Assembly: GCF_001428685.1 (NCBI RefSeq)
Contig: NZ_LMIK01000005.1
Span: 329,224 to 393,223, forward strand
DNA from: Lysobacter sp. Root76
GTDB lineage: Bacteria; Pseudomonadota; Gammaproteobacteria; Xanthomonadales; Xanthomonadaceae
Direction: 5' to 3'
Length of the DNA stretch: 64,000 nucleotides
Shown here: piece by piece, positions 29,160-37,659 of the stretch
Position numbering within the stretch: the stretch's first letter is position 1
Layout: each line of letters begins with the position of its first letter
Notes under the pieces: generated by a model
What the model was told of the DNA's origin: nothing
The model's database searches: none
Seen by the model: only the letters and a program-made list of their open reading frames with translations
Position numbers and translations under genes: made by a program

Positions 29160-29441
29160 ATGCAATTCGTCATCGCCGCCGATCATCCCAGCCTGCCTGG
29201 GCATTTCCCCGGCCAGCCGGTGGTGCCGGGCGTGGTCGTGCTGGAGCGTGTGCTGGAGGCGATCGAATCCGGCCACGGGCCCCTGGCCGCGCTGCGTCTG
29301 CCGCAGGTGAAGTTCGCCCAGCCGCTGCTGCCGGGCGAAACCGCGCGCATCGAACTCGACGGCGCCGCGCCGCGCTGGCGCTTCCGGGTGCTGCGCGGCG
29401 AAACCCTGCTGGCCAGCGGCGAAGTCGTGGCCGCGCCGTGA
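29160..29441 (+). CDS. ApeI-like hotdog dehydratase
   Basis: A 93-residue single-hotdog protein with the FabA/FabZ-type active-site sequence HFPGQPVVPG (residues 15-24, catalytic His15). It would dehydrate 3-hydroxyacyl-ACP in the polyene cycle. In the E. coli aryl polyene system the equivalent protein forms a complex with a second hotdog protein, here most likely the gene at 33417. The start codon at 29160 gives a protein that begins directly with the hotdog fold; the preceding 77 bp are non-coding. The stop overlaps the GTG of the acyltransferase gene. Confidence 0.8.
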   Translation: MQFVIAADHPSLPGHFPGQPVVPGVVVLERVLEAIESGHGPLAALRLPQVKFAQPLLPGETARIELDGAAPRWRFRVLRGETLLASGEVVAAP

Positions 29442-30463
29442 ACGCCGGGCACTGGAAGCAACGCCCCGAGGGCGGCAGCCCGTTCGCGCTGTGGCTGATC
29501 GGCTGGATCGGCCGGCGCGGCGGACGCGGTCTGGCGCGGCTGTGCCTGTACCCGATCACCGCGTACTTCGTGGCCGTGCGCGGTCCCGAGCGACGCGCTT
29601 CGCGCGACTACCTCACGCGCGTGCTGGGCCGGGCGCCGAGCCTGTTCGAAATCGCCCGCCACATCCACACCTTCTCCGCGACCATCCTCGACCGCTTGTT
29701 CATGCTGGTCGGGCGGATGCAGTACTTCGACGTGCGCGTGAGCGGCCTGGACGCGATCCACGCCCAGCACGGACGCGGCGGCGCGCTGATCTTCGGTTCC
29801 CACCTGGGCAGCTTCGAGGCTTTGCGCGTGCTCGCGCGCAGCGCGCCGGAGGTGCAGGTGCGGGTGGTGTTCGACCGATCGCACAACCCGGCCATGACCC
29901 GGCTGCTGGATTCGCTGGACCCGCGCATCGCCGCCGGGGTGATCGACGCCGGCCAGGACGGTCCCTCGATCGTGCTGGCGGTGAAGCAGGCGCTGGACGA
30001 GGGCGCGCTGGTCGCGCTGCTGGTCGACCGCGCCCGCCCCGGCGAGCCCTGGCTGCGCACGCCGTTCCTGGGCACGCCGGCGCCGTTCCCGGTCGCGCCC
30101 TGGCTGGTCGCGGCAACCCTGAAGGCGCCGGTGTTGCTGGCCTTCGGCCTGTACCGCGGCGGCGCCCGCTACGATCTGGTGTTCGAGCCGTTCAGCGACG
30201 GATCGGCGATCGCGCGCCAGGATCGGTCGCGTGCGCTGCCGGCGATGATCGAACGCTACGCCGCGCGCCTGCAGCACCACGCCTGCGACGCGCCCTACAA
30301 CTGGTTCAACTTCTACGACTTCTGGCATGCCGATGACGCGGTTCAAGACAGCACAGCTCACGACGGCGCCGACCCGGGCGCGCACGACGATCCGGCCGCG
30401 GCGCTGGGCCTGGGCGCTGGCGCTGGCCTGCGCCGCCGGCTCGCTGTACGCCGCTCCCCCTGA
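29438..30463 (+). CDS. LpxL/HtrB-type acyltransferase of the pigment cluster
   Basis: A 341-residue lysophospholipid-acyltransferase-like protein. The HX4D/E motif appears as His122-LGSF-Glu127, followed by the VVFDRSHNP region, VALLVDRARPG (about 188-198) and a C-terminal NWFNFYDFW. It probably transfers the finished aryl polyene to a glycerolipid head or sugar for anchoring in the outer membrane. The start is a GTG overlapping the dehydratase stop (GTGA). The last 45 codons after FYDFW are Asp/Ala/Arg-rich and run, in another frame, through the start of the LolA-like gene: a 137-bp overlap, odd for this family. Confidence 0.82.
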   Translation: MNAGHWKQRPEGGSPFALWLIGWIGRRGGRGLARLCLYPITAYFVAVRGPERRASRDYLTRVLGRAPSLFEIARHIHTFSATILDRLFMLVGRMQYFDVRVSGLDAIHAQHGRGGALIFGSHLGSFEALRVLARSAPEVQVRVVFDRSHNPAMTRLLDSLDPRIAAGVIDAGQDGPSIVLAVKQALDEGALVALLVDRARPGEPWLRTPFLGTPAPFPVAPWLVAATLKAPVLLAFGLYRGGARYDLVFEPFSDGSAIARQDRSRALPAMIERYAARLQHHACDAPYNWFNFYDFWHADDAVQDSTAHDGADPGAHDDPAAALGLGAGAGLRRRLAVRRSP

Positions 30464-31094
30464 GCCGGCCGCGGCGCCGACCCCCGACGCGGGCGCAGCG
30501 GTGGACCCGGACTGGATCCTGTCGCGGCTGGCGCAGCCGGCGGCGATGCGGACCTCGTTCGTCGAGATCCGCGGTTCGGCGCTGCTCAAGGCGCCGCTGC
30601 GGCTCAGCGGCGAGTACCAGCGGATGGAAGACGACACCCTGATCCGCGACGTGCGCGCGCCGTATGCGGAAACCACCACCATCCGCGCCGGCGAAGTGAA
30701 GATCCAGCGCGCCGGCAAGGCCGCGCGCACCTTTTCGCTGTCGCGCGCGCCGGAACTGGCCGGCTTGCAGGCCAGCTTCGGCGCCCTGCTGGCCGGCGAC
30801 CGCAAGCGCCTGGAACAGCACTACCGCGTCGCCGCCGAAGGCACGCACCAGCAATGGACCATGGTCCTGACGCCGCGCAGCAGCGCGGTCGCGGCCAAGC
30901 TGCAGGGCATCACCCTGCGCGGGCGCGGCGCCGAACTGCGCTGCATCGAAGCGCGCCCGGCGCGTTCGGACGCCAGCGGCGGGATCGAGCTGCAACGCAC
31001 CCTGCTGGCCGGCGCCGCGCGCGAGGCCGCCGGCATCGTCGACGCCAGCCAGCTCGCCGCGCTGTGCCGCGGCCACGGCGCCGCGCAGCGATGA
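30327..31094 (+). CDS. LolA-like outer membrane carrier protein
   Basis: A 255-residue periplasmic protein. A long N-region (about 25 residues rich in Thr and Arg) precedes a hydrophobic core (WAWALALACAAGSLYA, residues 27-42), giving a signal peptide. The mature part is LolA-like: an AMRTSFVEIRGSALL strand near residue 73, LSGEYQRM and later beta strands of an open half-barrel. In aryl polyene clusters this protein ferries the lipid-linked pigment across the periplasm. The ATG at 30327 lies inside the acyltransferase frame; a second ATG at 30333 is equally possible. The stop overlaps the exporter ATG by 4 nt. Confidence 0.75.
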   Translation: MPMTRFKTAQLTTAPTRARTTIRPRRWAWALALACAAGSLYAAPPEPAAAPTPDAGAAVDPDWILSRLAQPAAMRTSFVEIRGSALLKAPLRLSGEYQRMEDDTLIRDVRAPYAETTTIRAGEVKIQRAGKAARTFSLSRAPELAGLQASFGALLAGDRKRLEQHYRVAAEGTHQQWTMVLTPRSSAVAAKLQGITLRGRGAELRCIEARPARSDASGGIELQRTLLAGAAREAAGIVDASQLAALCRGHGAAQR

Positions 31095-33436
31095 CGCCAG
31101 CGCGTCGTCTTGCCCTCGCGCTGCTGTGGCTGGCCGCGCTCGCGCTCGCGGGCTGGGCGATCAGCCAGCGCCTGCAACTCAGCGGCGACCTGCGCCGCTT
31201 CATGCCCAGCGCGCAGACCCCGGCGCAGAAGCTGCTGATCGACGAACTCGGCGAAGGCCCGGGCTCGCGCCTGCTGCTGGTGGCCTTGTCCGGCGATACG
31301 CCGCAGGCGCTGGCCGCGCAGTCCGAGGCGATGCGCAATGGGCTGGCGACGAAGCCGGAATTCAAGTTGGTCGCCAACGGCGCCGACGTCGGTCTGGATG
31401 CGATCCCCGAACGCCTGCGTCCCTACCGTTATCTGTTGTCGCCGACGCTGGATACGAACCTCTTCGACGCGGCCTACCTCGGCGACGAACTGCAGGCGCG
31501 GGTGCAGGACCTGGGCTCGCCGGCTTCGGCGATGCTGGAACCGCTGCTGCCGAACGATCCGACCCTGGAAACCCTGAAGCTGGCCGAGGCCTGGCAGCCG
31601 GCGAACGCGCCGCAGCGTTTGCATGGCGTCTGGTTCGACCGCGCCGGTCGCGAAGCGCTGCTGGCGCTGGAAACCCGCGCCGCCGGCTTCGATCCCACCG
31701 GCCAGCAGGCCGCGATCGACGCGATCCGCGCCGCGTTCGCGCAGGCGCGCGGCGCGTCGAAGTCGCAACTCACCCTGAGCGGTCCGGGCGCATTCTCGGT
31801 CGAGATCGGCGGCCGCACCGCGCGCGAGGCCAGTCTGATCGGCACCATCGACAGCCTGGTGTTCGTGCTGCTGCTGTGGCTGGCCTACCGCAGCTGGAAG
31901 GCGCCGCTGCTCGGCGGCCTGCCGCTGGCCAGCGCCGGCCTGGCCGGGCTGGGCGCGGTCGCGCTGCTGTTCGACGGCGTGCACGGCATCACCGTCGCGT
32001 TCGGCTTCACCCTGATCGGCGTCGCCCAGGACTACCCGATCCACCTCTTCAGTCACCAGCGTCCCGGCCTGTCGCCGTGGGCCAGCGCGCGCGCGCTGTG
32101 GCCGACCCTGGGCACCGGCGTGGCCTCGACCTGCATCGCCTACCTGACTTTCATGGTCTCCGGCGTCGATGGGTTGAAGCAGCTGGCGGTGTTCACCATC
32201 GTCGGCCTGGGCACGGCCGCGCTGACGACGCGCTTCGTGCTGCCTGCGCTGATCGATCCTTCGCCGCGCGACGCCGCCGGTTCGGCCTGGCTGGCGCGCG
32301 CCTGGGCCGCTCTGGCGCGGCTGCCGCGGCTGCGCGGCATCGGCATCGCGCTGCTGGCCGCGCTGGCGCTGGCCTTGGCCTGGCTGGCGCCGGGCCCGTT
32401 CTGGCAGAACGATCTGGCCAAGCTCACTCCGGTGCCGGCCGACGCGCTCGCGCGCGACGCGCAACTGCGCGGCGAACTCGGCGCGCCCGACGTGCGCTAC
32501 GTGATCGCGCTGGAAGCCGGCGACGCCGAAGCCGCGTTGCGCGGTTCCGAAGGCCTGCTGCCGGCCCTGGACCGGCTGCGCGCGCAGGGCGCGATCGCCG
32601 GCTACGACCTGGCCGCGCGCTACCTGCCCAGCGCCGCGACCCAGCGCGCGCGCCAGATCAAGTTGCCGGGCGCGGCCACCCTGGACGCGGCGCTGGCCAG
32701 CGCGGTCGCCGACAGCCCGTTCCGCGCCGATGCCTTCGCCGGCTTCGCCGCCGATGTCGCCGCCGCGCGCAGCGCGCCGCCGCTGACCGCGGCCGATCTC
32801 GACGGCACCCCGCTCGCGGCCAGCGTCGCCGGTCTGCTGCTGCAGCGGCCCGGCCACGCCACCGCGCTGGTGTCGTTGAGCGGCTTGAACGATCCGGCCG
32901 CGGTCGCGCGCATCGCCACCGCGCACGGCGCGCAGCTGCTGGACTTGAAGCAAGCCTCCGAATCGCTGGTCGCCGCCTACCGCGGCCGCGTGCTGTGGGC
33001 GCTGGCGCTGGCGGCGGTGCTGCTGGCGGCGACGGTGTGGATCGCGCTGCGCTCGCCGCGGCGGGTGCTGCGGGTGCTGGCGCCGATGGCGCTGACCACG
33101 CTGCTGATCCTGGCGGTGCTGCGCGGCCTGGGCATCGAGCTCAACCTGTTCCACCTGGTCGCGCTGATCCTGGCCGCGGGCCTGGGCCTGGACTATGCGC
33201 TGTTCTTCGACCACGCCGGCGACGACTACGCCGAACAACTGCGCACCCTGCACGCGGTGATCGTCTGCAGCCTGACCACCTTGCTGGTGTTCGCCTTGCT
33301 GGCGCTGTCGTCGATCCCGGTGCTGCGCGCGATCGGCGCCACGGTCGCGCTGGGCGTGGCCTTCAACTTCGTGCTCGCGCTGCTGATCGTGCGCGAGCCA
33401 GCGACCATGCAGGGCGATGCTGATGCGCACGCGTGA
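31091..33436 (+). CDS. MMPL/RND-type exporter of the pigment cluster
   Basis: A 781-residue inner membrane transporter with two repeats, each with a large periplasmic domain followed by helices. Helix 1 is at about residues 7-25; further helices cluster at about 250-400 and 630-765. AYRSWK, GVAQDYPIHLFSH and GLGLDYALFFDHAGD are the paired helix 4-like motifs of RND transporters; the Asp in LDYAL and QDYPI are candidate proton-relay residues. It resembles ApeM in aryl polyene clusters and probably moves the lipid-bound pigment from the inner membrane to the LolA-like carrier encoded just upstream, with which it is translationally coupled (ATGA). Confidence 0.88.
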   Translation: MTPARRLALALLWLAALALAGWAISQRLQLSGDLRRFMPSAQTPAQKLLIDELGEGPGSRLLLVALSGDTPQALAAQSEAMRNGLATKPEFKLVANGADVGLDAIPERLRPYRYLLSPTLDTNLFDAAYLGDELQARVQDLGSPASAMLEPLLPNDPTLETLKLAEAWQPANAPQRLHGVWFDRAGREALLALETRAAGFDPTGQQAAIDAIRAAFAQARGASKSQLTLSGPGAFSVEIGGRTAREASLIGTIDSLVFVLLLWLAYRSWKAPLLGGLPLASAGLAGLGAVALLFDGVHGITVAFGFTLIGVAQDYPIHLFSHQRPGLSPWASARALWPTLGTGVASTCIAYLTFMVSGVDGLKQLAVFTIVGLGTAALTTRFVLPALIDPSPRDAAGSAWLARAWAALARLPRLRGIGIALLAALALALAWLAPGPFWQNDLAKLTPVPADALARDAQLRGELGAPDVRYVIALEAGDAEAALRGSEGLLPALDRLRAQGAIAGYDLAARYLPSAATQRARQIKLPGAATLDAALASAVADSPFRADAFAGFAADVAAARSAPPLTAADLDGTPLAASVAGLLLQRPGHATALVSLSGLNDPAAVARIATAHGAQLLDLKQASESLVAAYRGRVLWALALAAVLLAATVWIALRSPRRVLRVLAPMALTTLLILAVLRGLGIELNLFHLVALILAAGLGLDYALFFDHAGDDYAEQLRTLHAVIVCSLTTLLVFALLALSSIPVLRAIGATVALGVAFNFVLALLIVREPATMQGDADAHA

Positions 33437-33854
33437 GGCGATCGCCGCGCTGATCCCGCACCAGGGCGCGATGTGCCTGTGGGAAGAAGTGCTGGACTGG
33501 GACGCCGACAGCATCCGTCTGCGCAGCCACGGCCACCGCGATCCGGCGCACCCGCTGCGCAGCGGCGGCCGCCTGCGCGCGGTGCATCTGTGCGAGTACG
33601 GCGCCCAGGCGATGGCGGTGCACGGCGGCCTGCTCGCGCGCGACGCCGGCACGACCGCGCGACCCGGTCTGCTGGTCGCCCTGCGCGGCGTCGAACTGCA
33701 GCGCGCGCGCATCGACGACCTGCCCGGCGCGATCGAAGCGCAGGCGCGCAAGCTGATCGACGGCGGCGGCAGCTGGCAGTACGAGTTCGCCCTGCACCAC
33801 GACGGCGTCCTGCTCGCCTCGGGCCGGGCAGCGGTGATGCTGCGTCCGGACTGA
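33417..33854 (+). CDS. ApeP-like hotdog dehydratase
   Basis: A 145-residue protein of the 3-hydroxyacyl-ACP dehydratase type found in aryl polyene clusters. IPHQGAMCLWEEVLDWD (about 13-29) is the recognisable N-terminal hotdog sequence, and LCEYGAQAMAVHGG (about 58-71) the central helix. It lacks the HFPG motif of the partner at 29160, as expected for the companion subunit. The start overlaps the last 20 nt of the exporter gene. A second in-frame ATG at 33423 is possible. Confidence 0.8.
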   Translation: MLMRTREAIAALIPHQGAMCLWEEVLDWDADSIRLRSHGHRDPAHPLRSGGRLRAVHLCEYGAQAMAVHGGLLARDAGTTARPGLLVALRGVELQRARIDDLPGAIEAQARKLIDGGGSWQYEFALHHDGVLLASGRAAVMLRPD

Positions 33855-33926
33855 GCGTTCACGGCGCCGGCGGCGGCGCGTTCCAGGTAGGTATCGCGCG
33901 CGTTCGCGCACTGCCGGAGAGCCGCC

Positions 33927-34412
33927 ATGGCCATCGAATTCGAGCTGCTGAGCGTGGAGCCGTACCAGGCCGCGGGCCAGTTCGGTCACACCTTCACCCT
34001 GCGCATCGCCCTGGAAGAGCGCGACAACGCGCGCCTGAACTGGATCGAGCGCAGCGACCGTCCCTATGTGGCCGGCATGGAGCCCGACACCTGGACCGAC
34101 CTGTACCAGCTGGTGCATGGCCAGTCGACGGTGTTCAACGGCTGGAACGAGTCCCAGGACGACAGCGGCGCGGCCACGGTGAGCTTCGTGGATCCGCCGT
34201 CGATGCGGATGGAGCCGTACGCGAGGCGCACGCTGCAGTTCTGGATCGTGGTCCTGGACGGCAACGGCGACGACTGGGCGGTATGGCAGGGCACCCAGGA
34301 ACTGGCCTGCACCGACACCGGCGCGATCAGCACCCAGACCCTGGTCCAGACCGGCAACAGCAGCGGCGACGACGGCGATCCGCCGTATCCGGAAGGGTTC
34401 GCACCGTACTGA
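33927..34412 (+). CDS. Unknown 161-residue protein inside the pigment cluster
   Basis: I do not recognise this protein. It has no signal peptide or membrane segment. Composition is acidic with many aromatic residues, and beta-strand-rich stretches alternate (FELLSVEPYQ, TFTLRIALEE, TLQFWIVVLDG, WAVWQGTQEL), suggesting a small beta-sandwich. The C-terminus is Gly/Asp/Pro-rich (GNSSGDDGDPPYPEGF) and probably disordered. A GGAGAG ribosome site lies 6 bases before the ATG. It sits between the second dehydratase and the ketoreductase, where aryl polyene clusters I know have no such gene. Base and codon use look like the neighbours. Confidence 0.7.
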   Translation: MAIEFELLSVEPYQAAGQFGHTFTLRIALEERDNARLNWIERSDRPYVAGMEPDTWTDLYQLVHGQSTVFNGWNESQDDSGAATVSFVDPPSMRMEPYARRTLQFWIVVLDGNGDDWAVWQGTQELACTDTGAISTQTLVQTGNSSGDDGDPPYPEGFAPY

Positions 34413-34495
34413 AGCGCGCCGTATTGAAGCCTGCCGCTTCCTCCGTGGCCGCGCTGCGCGGACAATCGCGGTTTCCGTCGCCGCGAGTCCAACGC

Positions 34496-35233
34496 ATGAG
34501 CCAGCCTCCCACCACCCGCCGCGCCCTGGTCACCGGCGGCAGCGGCGATCTCGGTGCGGCCATCTGCGCGCGCCTGGCCGCCGACGGCCTGCACGTGATC
34601 GTGCACGCCAACGCCAACCTCGAACGCGCCCAGGCCACGGTCGCGGCGATCCGCGAGCTCGGCGGCAGCGCCGAGGCGGTGGCCTTCGACGTCGCCGACG
34701 GCGAGGCCGCGCGCGCGGCGATCGCAGGCCTGCTGGGCGAAGGCCCGATCCAGGTGGTGGTCAACAACGCCGGCGTGCACGACGACGCGCCGATGGCCGG
34801 CATGAGCGAGCCGCAATGGAAGCGCGTGATCGACGTGTCGCTGCATGGCTTCTTCCACGTCACCCAGCCGCTGCTGCTGCCGATGGCGCGCACGCGCTGG
34901 GGCCGGATCGTGAACCTGTCCTCGGTCGCCGCGGTGCTCGGCAACCGCGGCCAGACCAACTACGCCGCGGCCAAGGCCGGACTGCACGGCGCCTCGATGT
35001 CGCTGGCGCGCGAGATGGCCTCGCGCGGCATCACCGTCAACGTGGTCGCGCCGGGCGTGATCGAAGGCCGCATGGCCGCCGACGCGTTTCCGCCGGAGAC
35101 GATCCGTCAGCTGGTGCCGGCCGGCCGCGCCGGGCGGCCGCAGGAGGTCGCGGACCTGGTCGGCTTCCTGTGTTCGGACGCCGCCGGCTACATCAACGGC
35201 CAGGTGATCGGCATCAACGGCGGCATGGGCTGA
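34496..35233 (+). CDS. 3-oxoacyl-ACP reductase (FabG/ApeQ-like)
   Basis: A 245-residue short-chain dehydrogenase that would reduce the 3-keto intermediate with NADPH in each polyene elongation cycle. The nucleotide motif is GGSGDLGAA (residues 14-22), NNAGV lies near residue 89, and the catalytic residues are Ser143, Tyr156 and Lys160 (YAAAK). The C-terminal segment SDAAGYINGQVIGINGGMG is typical of FabG. It is the last plus-strand synthase gene of the cluster, followed by a lipoprotein gene 130 bp away. Confidence 0.88.
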   Translation: MSQPPTTRRALVTGGSGDLGAAICARLAADGLHVIVHANANLERAQATVAAIRELGGSAEAVAFDVADGEAARAAIAGLLGEGPIQVVVNNAGVHDDAPMAGMSEPQWKRVIDVSLHGFFHVTQPLLLPMARTRWGRIVNLSSVAAVLGNRGQTNYAAAKAGLHGASMSLAREMASRGITVNVVAPGVIEGRMAADAFPPETIRQLVPAGRAGRPQEVADLVGFLCSDAAGYINGQVIGINGGMG

Positions 35234-35363
35234 GCCCGCGCGAGCGGCCGCAGCGGACGCCGGGCGCCACCGGTCGGGGCCGCGCGCCCGTTCGGCGCGC
35301 CGTCACCCCGCCGCCCCGGCGCGGAGTTAGCATGGCCGCACACCTCCACGAGCGGAGCGCGCC

Positions 35364-35846
35364 ATGCGCCGTCATCTCGCCCTCGCAATGCTGATTCCGC
35401 TGCTGGCCGCCTGCGCCAGTTCGCATGTCCTGGTCGGCTCGCCGCGGCCGCCGATCGATCCGGCCCAGGTGCGGGTGTACTTCACGCCGCCGCCGGGCGG
35501 CTACGAGCAGATCGCCATGCTCCAGAGCAACAGCGGCGCCTTCACCTACGGCGAACAGAACAAGATGAACTCGGTGATCGGCAAGCTGCGCAACGAGGCC
35601 GCCAAGCTCGGCGCCAACGGCGTGCTGTTCCAGGGCACCGAGGACGGCTACGGCGGCGGCGGAGTCAGCGTCGGCGCCGGCGGCGGCCGTTACGGCGGCC
35701 GCAGTTTCAGTTCCGGCGGCGTCGGCGTCGACATCACGCCGCGCCAGAAGTACGGCCACGGCGTGGCGATCTACGTCGCCAATCCGCCGCCCTTGGGCGA
35801 TCCGGGCCCGAACGCGCCGCCACCGCCGGCACCGCCGCGCAACTGA
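35364..35846 (+). CDS. Lipoprotein with YbjQ/DUF4156-like core
   Basis: A 160-residue protein with a lipobox, LLAAC (lipid on Cys16), so it is membrane anchored, probably in the outer membrane. The core contains YEQIAMLQSN (about 50-59) and KLRNEAAKLGANGVLFQ (about 74-90), as in small envelope lipoproteins of the DUF4156/YbjQ type. A Gly-rich stretch (about 94-120) and a Pro-rich tail follow. A TAGCAT -10-like box lies about 32 bp before the ATG. It lies at the edge of the pigment cluster, but I have no evidence that it takes part in pigment export. Its 3' end overlaps the antisense frame of a truncated antiporter gene. Confidence 0.75.
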   Translation: MRRHLALAMLIPLLAACASSHVLVGSPRPPIDPAQVRVYFTPPPGGYEQIAMLQSNSGAFTYGEQNKMNSVIGKLRNEAAKLGANGVLFQGTEDGYGGGGVSVGAGGGRYGGRSFSSGGVGVDITPRQKYGHGVAIYVANPPPLGDPGPNAPPPPAPPRN

Positions 35847-36025
35847 AGGGCGCGCAGCAGACGGTCGTCGCGCGGCACACAGGCCCCGAGCACGACCGGA
35901 CCGGGCACGAAGCCGGCGGCCATCTCGCCGACCACCGCCGGCTGGCCGAGCCGGCGCCGCAAGGCGCCGCAGATGCGCGCCACGACCAGGATCACCAGCA
36001 GCTGCAACAGCAGCATATGGGTCAT
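35771..36025 (-). pseudogene. Cation/proton antiporter gene fragment (5' end only)
   Basis: The first 55-60 codons match the N-terminus of CPA2 (KefB-like) sodium/proton antiporters: an opening MTHMLLLQLLVILVVARICG helix and RRLGQPAVVGEMAAGFVPGPVVLG. About residue 58 the similarity stops and the frame continues as Gly-rich noise through the 3' end of the lipoprotein gene. The rest of the gene (a normal protein has about 400 or more residues) is absent, so this is a deletion remnant. It follows the glycosyltransferase gene by 34 bp on the same strand. Confidence 0.8.
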
Positions 36026-36059
36026 CGAGCGGCTACTCGGTGATGCGGGTGCGGAAGGG

Positions 36060-36887
36060 TCAGCGCGGTTCGGCGGGCAGATCGCGCGGCGGCGCGGCGG
36101 CGAACTCGCCGCTGGGATCGTCGATGACCGGCGCGGCGGCGCGGGTGCGCCGGTACTCGTCCACCAGCCGGCCGTAGCTCCAGACCTGCGAGACCACGTG
36201 CGAGGTGATGCGGTACAGATCGCGCAGCGGGCGGAAATGGCTCTTGCGGTACTGCACCGTGGCGTCGGCCTGCTGGTAGCGCGATTCGATCGGCACCGAG
36301 ACCACGCCCATGCCGAGCCGGCGCGCGGCCGAGATCAGGATCTGCGCTTCGAACACGAAGTCCTCGCCGGGCACGTCTTCCAGCGCGCACACCTGCGCCG
36401 GGTAGTAGCGCTGGCCGCTCTGGCTGTCGGCGATGCGGTAACCGCAGCCCCAGCCGATGCCCCAGTCGCCGAATTCGTTGGCCAGGCGCCGGTAGGTCGG
36501 CGCCGCCGCGCGTTTGCGCAGGCGCGCGCCGATCACGATGCAGTGCGGGTGGCGCTGCGCGCTGGCGAGCAGGCGCGGCAGGTCGGCCGGGTCGTGCTGG
36601 CCGTCGCCGTCCATGGTCAGCACGCCGGCGTAGCCGCGCCGCAGCGCTTCGCGGAAACCGTCGCGCAGGCTCGCGCCCTTGCCCATGCGCTGGGCATGGC
36701 GCAGCACGGTCACCGGCAGGTCGGCGATGCGGTCGGCGGTGCCGTCGTCGGAGCCGTCGTCGATCACGATCACGTTCGGGCAATGCGCGAGCGCGCCGGC
36801 GACGGTCTCGCGGATGCGCAGCGACTCGTTGAGCGCGGGGATCACCACCGCGACCGTGTCGCGCTCCGGGCGTTGCGATTCAGCCAT
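36060..36887 (-). CDS. Family 2 glycosyltransferase of the pigment cluster
   Basis: A 275-residue GT-A glycosyltransferase. VAVVIPALNES (12-22) opens the nucleotide-sugar domain, IDDGSDDGT (42-50) follows, and the metal-binding DGDGQHDP occurs at 93-100. RYYPAQVCALEDVPGEDFVFEAQILI contains the C-terminal acceptor region with Glu and Asp of the catalytic base. It has no membrane helix of its own. In pigment and aryl polyene clusters such enzymes sugar-modify the lipid anchor. The ATG at 36887 overlaps the chain-length-factor stop by 8 nt, so GT, chain-length factor and ketosynthase are coupled. Confidence 0.85.
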   Translation of the reverse strand: MAESQRPERDTVAVVIPALNESLRIRETVAGALAHCPNVIVIDDGSDDGTADRIADLPVTVLRHAQRMGKGASLRDGFREALRRGYAGVLTMDGDGQHDPADLPRLLASAQRHPHCIVIGARLRKRAAAPTYRRLANEFGDWGIGWGCGYRIADSQSGQRYYPAQVCALEDVPGEDFVFEAQILISAARRLGMGVVSVPIESRYQQADATVQYRKSHFRPLRDLYRITSHVVSQVWSYGRLVDEYRRTRAAAPVIDDPSGEFAAAPPRDLPAEPR

Positions 36888-37659
36888 GGCCGATGTCCAG
36901 TTCGAGCACGCGCCCGGCGCCGGCGGCCAGGCGCACCACGCCGCCGGCGCCGGCGAGGGCATCGAACAGCGGCAGCATCGGCGCCATCGCATTGGCCTGG
37001 GTGAGCCGGCTGAGCGTGCCGCCGCGATCGGCCTGGCCGTCGCGCAGCTGCGCGCGCAGCTGCGGCGCGCCCGCGCGCGGCGTGCGCGACAGCACCAGCG
37101 CGCCGCCGAGCAGGCCGCCGCTGGGCGTGACCGCGGCCAGGGGGCCGGCGGATTCGCCGTCGTAGCCGACCAGCAGCACCGCCTCGGCGCCGTCGTCGAG
37201 CTGCGCCATGGCTTCGATCAGGCCCTGGGCGAAACTGGCCTGGGCGGCGCTGATCGCGGTCGCCGCGCGCATGCAGCCGGCGCCGATGGTCCAGTAGCCG
37301 GCGGCGGCGTTGTGCACGGAATTGTGGAAACGCGTCGGCGACACCGAGCGCGGATCGCCGGCCAGGGTCGCGCACATGTAGTCGGTGATCGCCAGATCGC
37401 CGTGGGCGGAGGCGAACACCGAGGCCAGCGTCGCCGGATCGCGGCCGGCGGCCTGGCAGGCGGCCAGGGCGACGTCCAGCGCGACCGCGACGGTTTCCGG
37501 CGCGCGCCGGCGTTCGTTCGCCGGCAGCAGCTGCGGCGACGGCCGCGCGGGTGCGTCGTCCGCCATCGCGGCGCCATGGACGTGATCGCGCGCGGCGGCC
37601 CAGGACGGCAGGCCGCGGCTCCAGTAGGCGATGCCTTCGATGACGACGGGAGCGTTCAT
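36880..37659 (-). CDS. Ketosynthase chain-length factor (ApeC-like)
   Basis: A 259-residue thiolase-fold protein of the beta-ketoacyl-synthase-like N-terminal family. It keeps the ketosynthase topology (PTRFHNSVHNAAAGYWTIGAGC, about 112-133) but has no Cys in the nucleophile position of a KS and lacks the C-terminal His motifs. Such subunits pair with an active KS and set chain length, as in type II polyketide systems and the ApeO-ApeC pair. Its ATG overlaps the stop of the ketosynthase gene upstream by 4 nt. Confidence 0.85.
   Translation of the reverse strand: MNAPVVIEGIAYWSRGLPSWAAARDHVHGAAMADDAPARPSPQLLPANERRRAPETVAVALDVALAACQAAGRDPATLASVFASAHGDLAITDYMCATLAGDPRSVSPTRFHNSVHNAAAGYWTIGAGCMRAATAISAAQASFAQGLIEAMAQLDDGAEAVLLVGYDGESAGPLAAVTPSGGLLGGALVLSRTPRAGAPQLRAQLRDGQADRGGTLSRLTQANAMAPMLPLFDALAGAGGVVRLAAGAGRVLELDIGHG

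Noticed and set aside
30821-33934. 1037-codon minus-strand open frame opposite the MMPL exporter
   Set aside because: Gln/Arg/Ala-rich sequence without any recognisable fold; the plus strand encodes a clear RND transporter.
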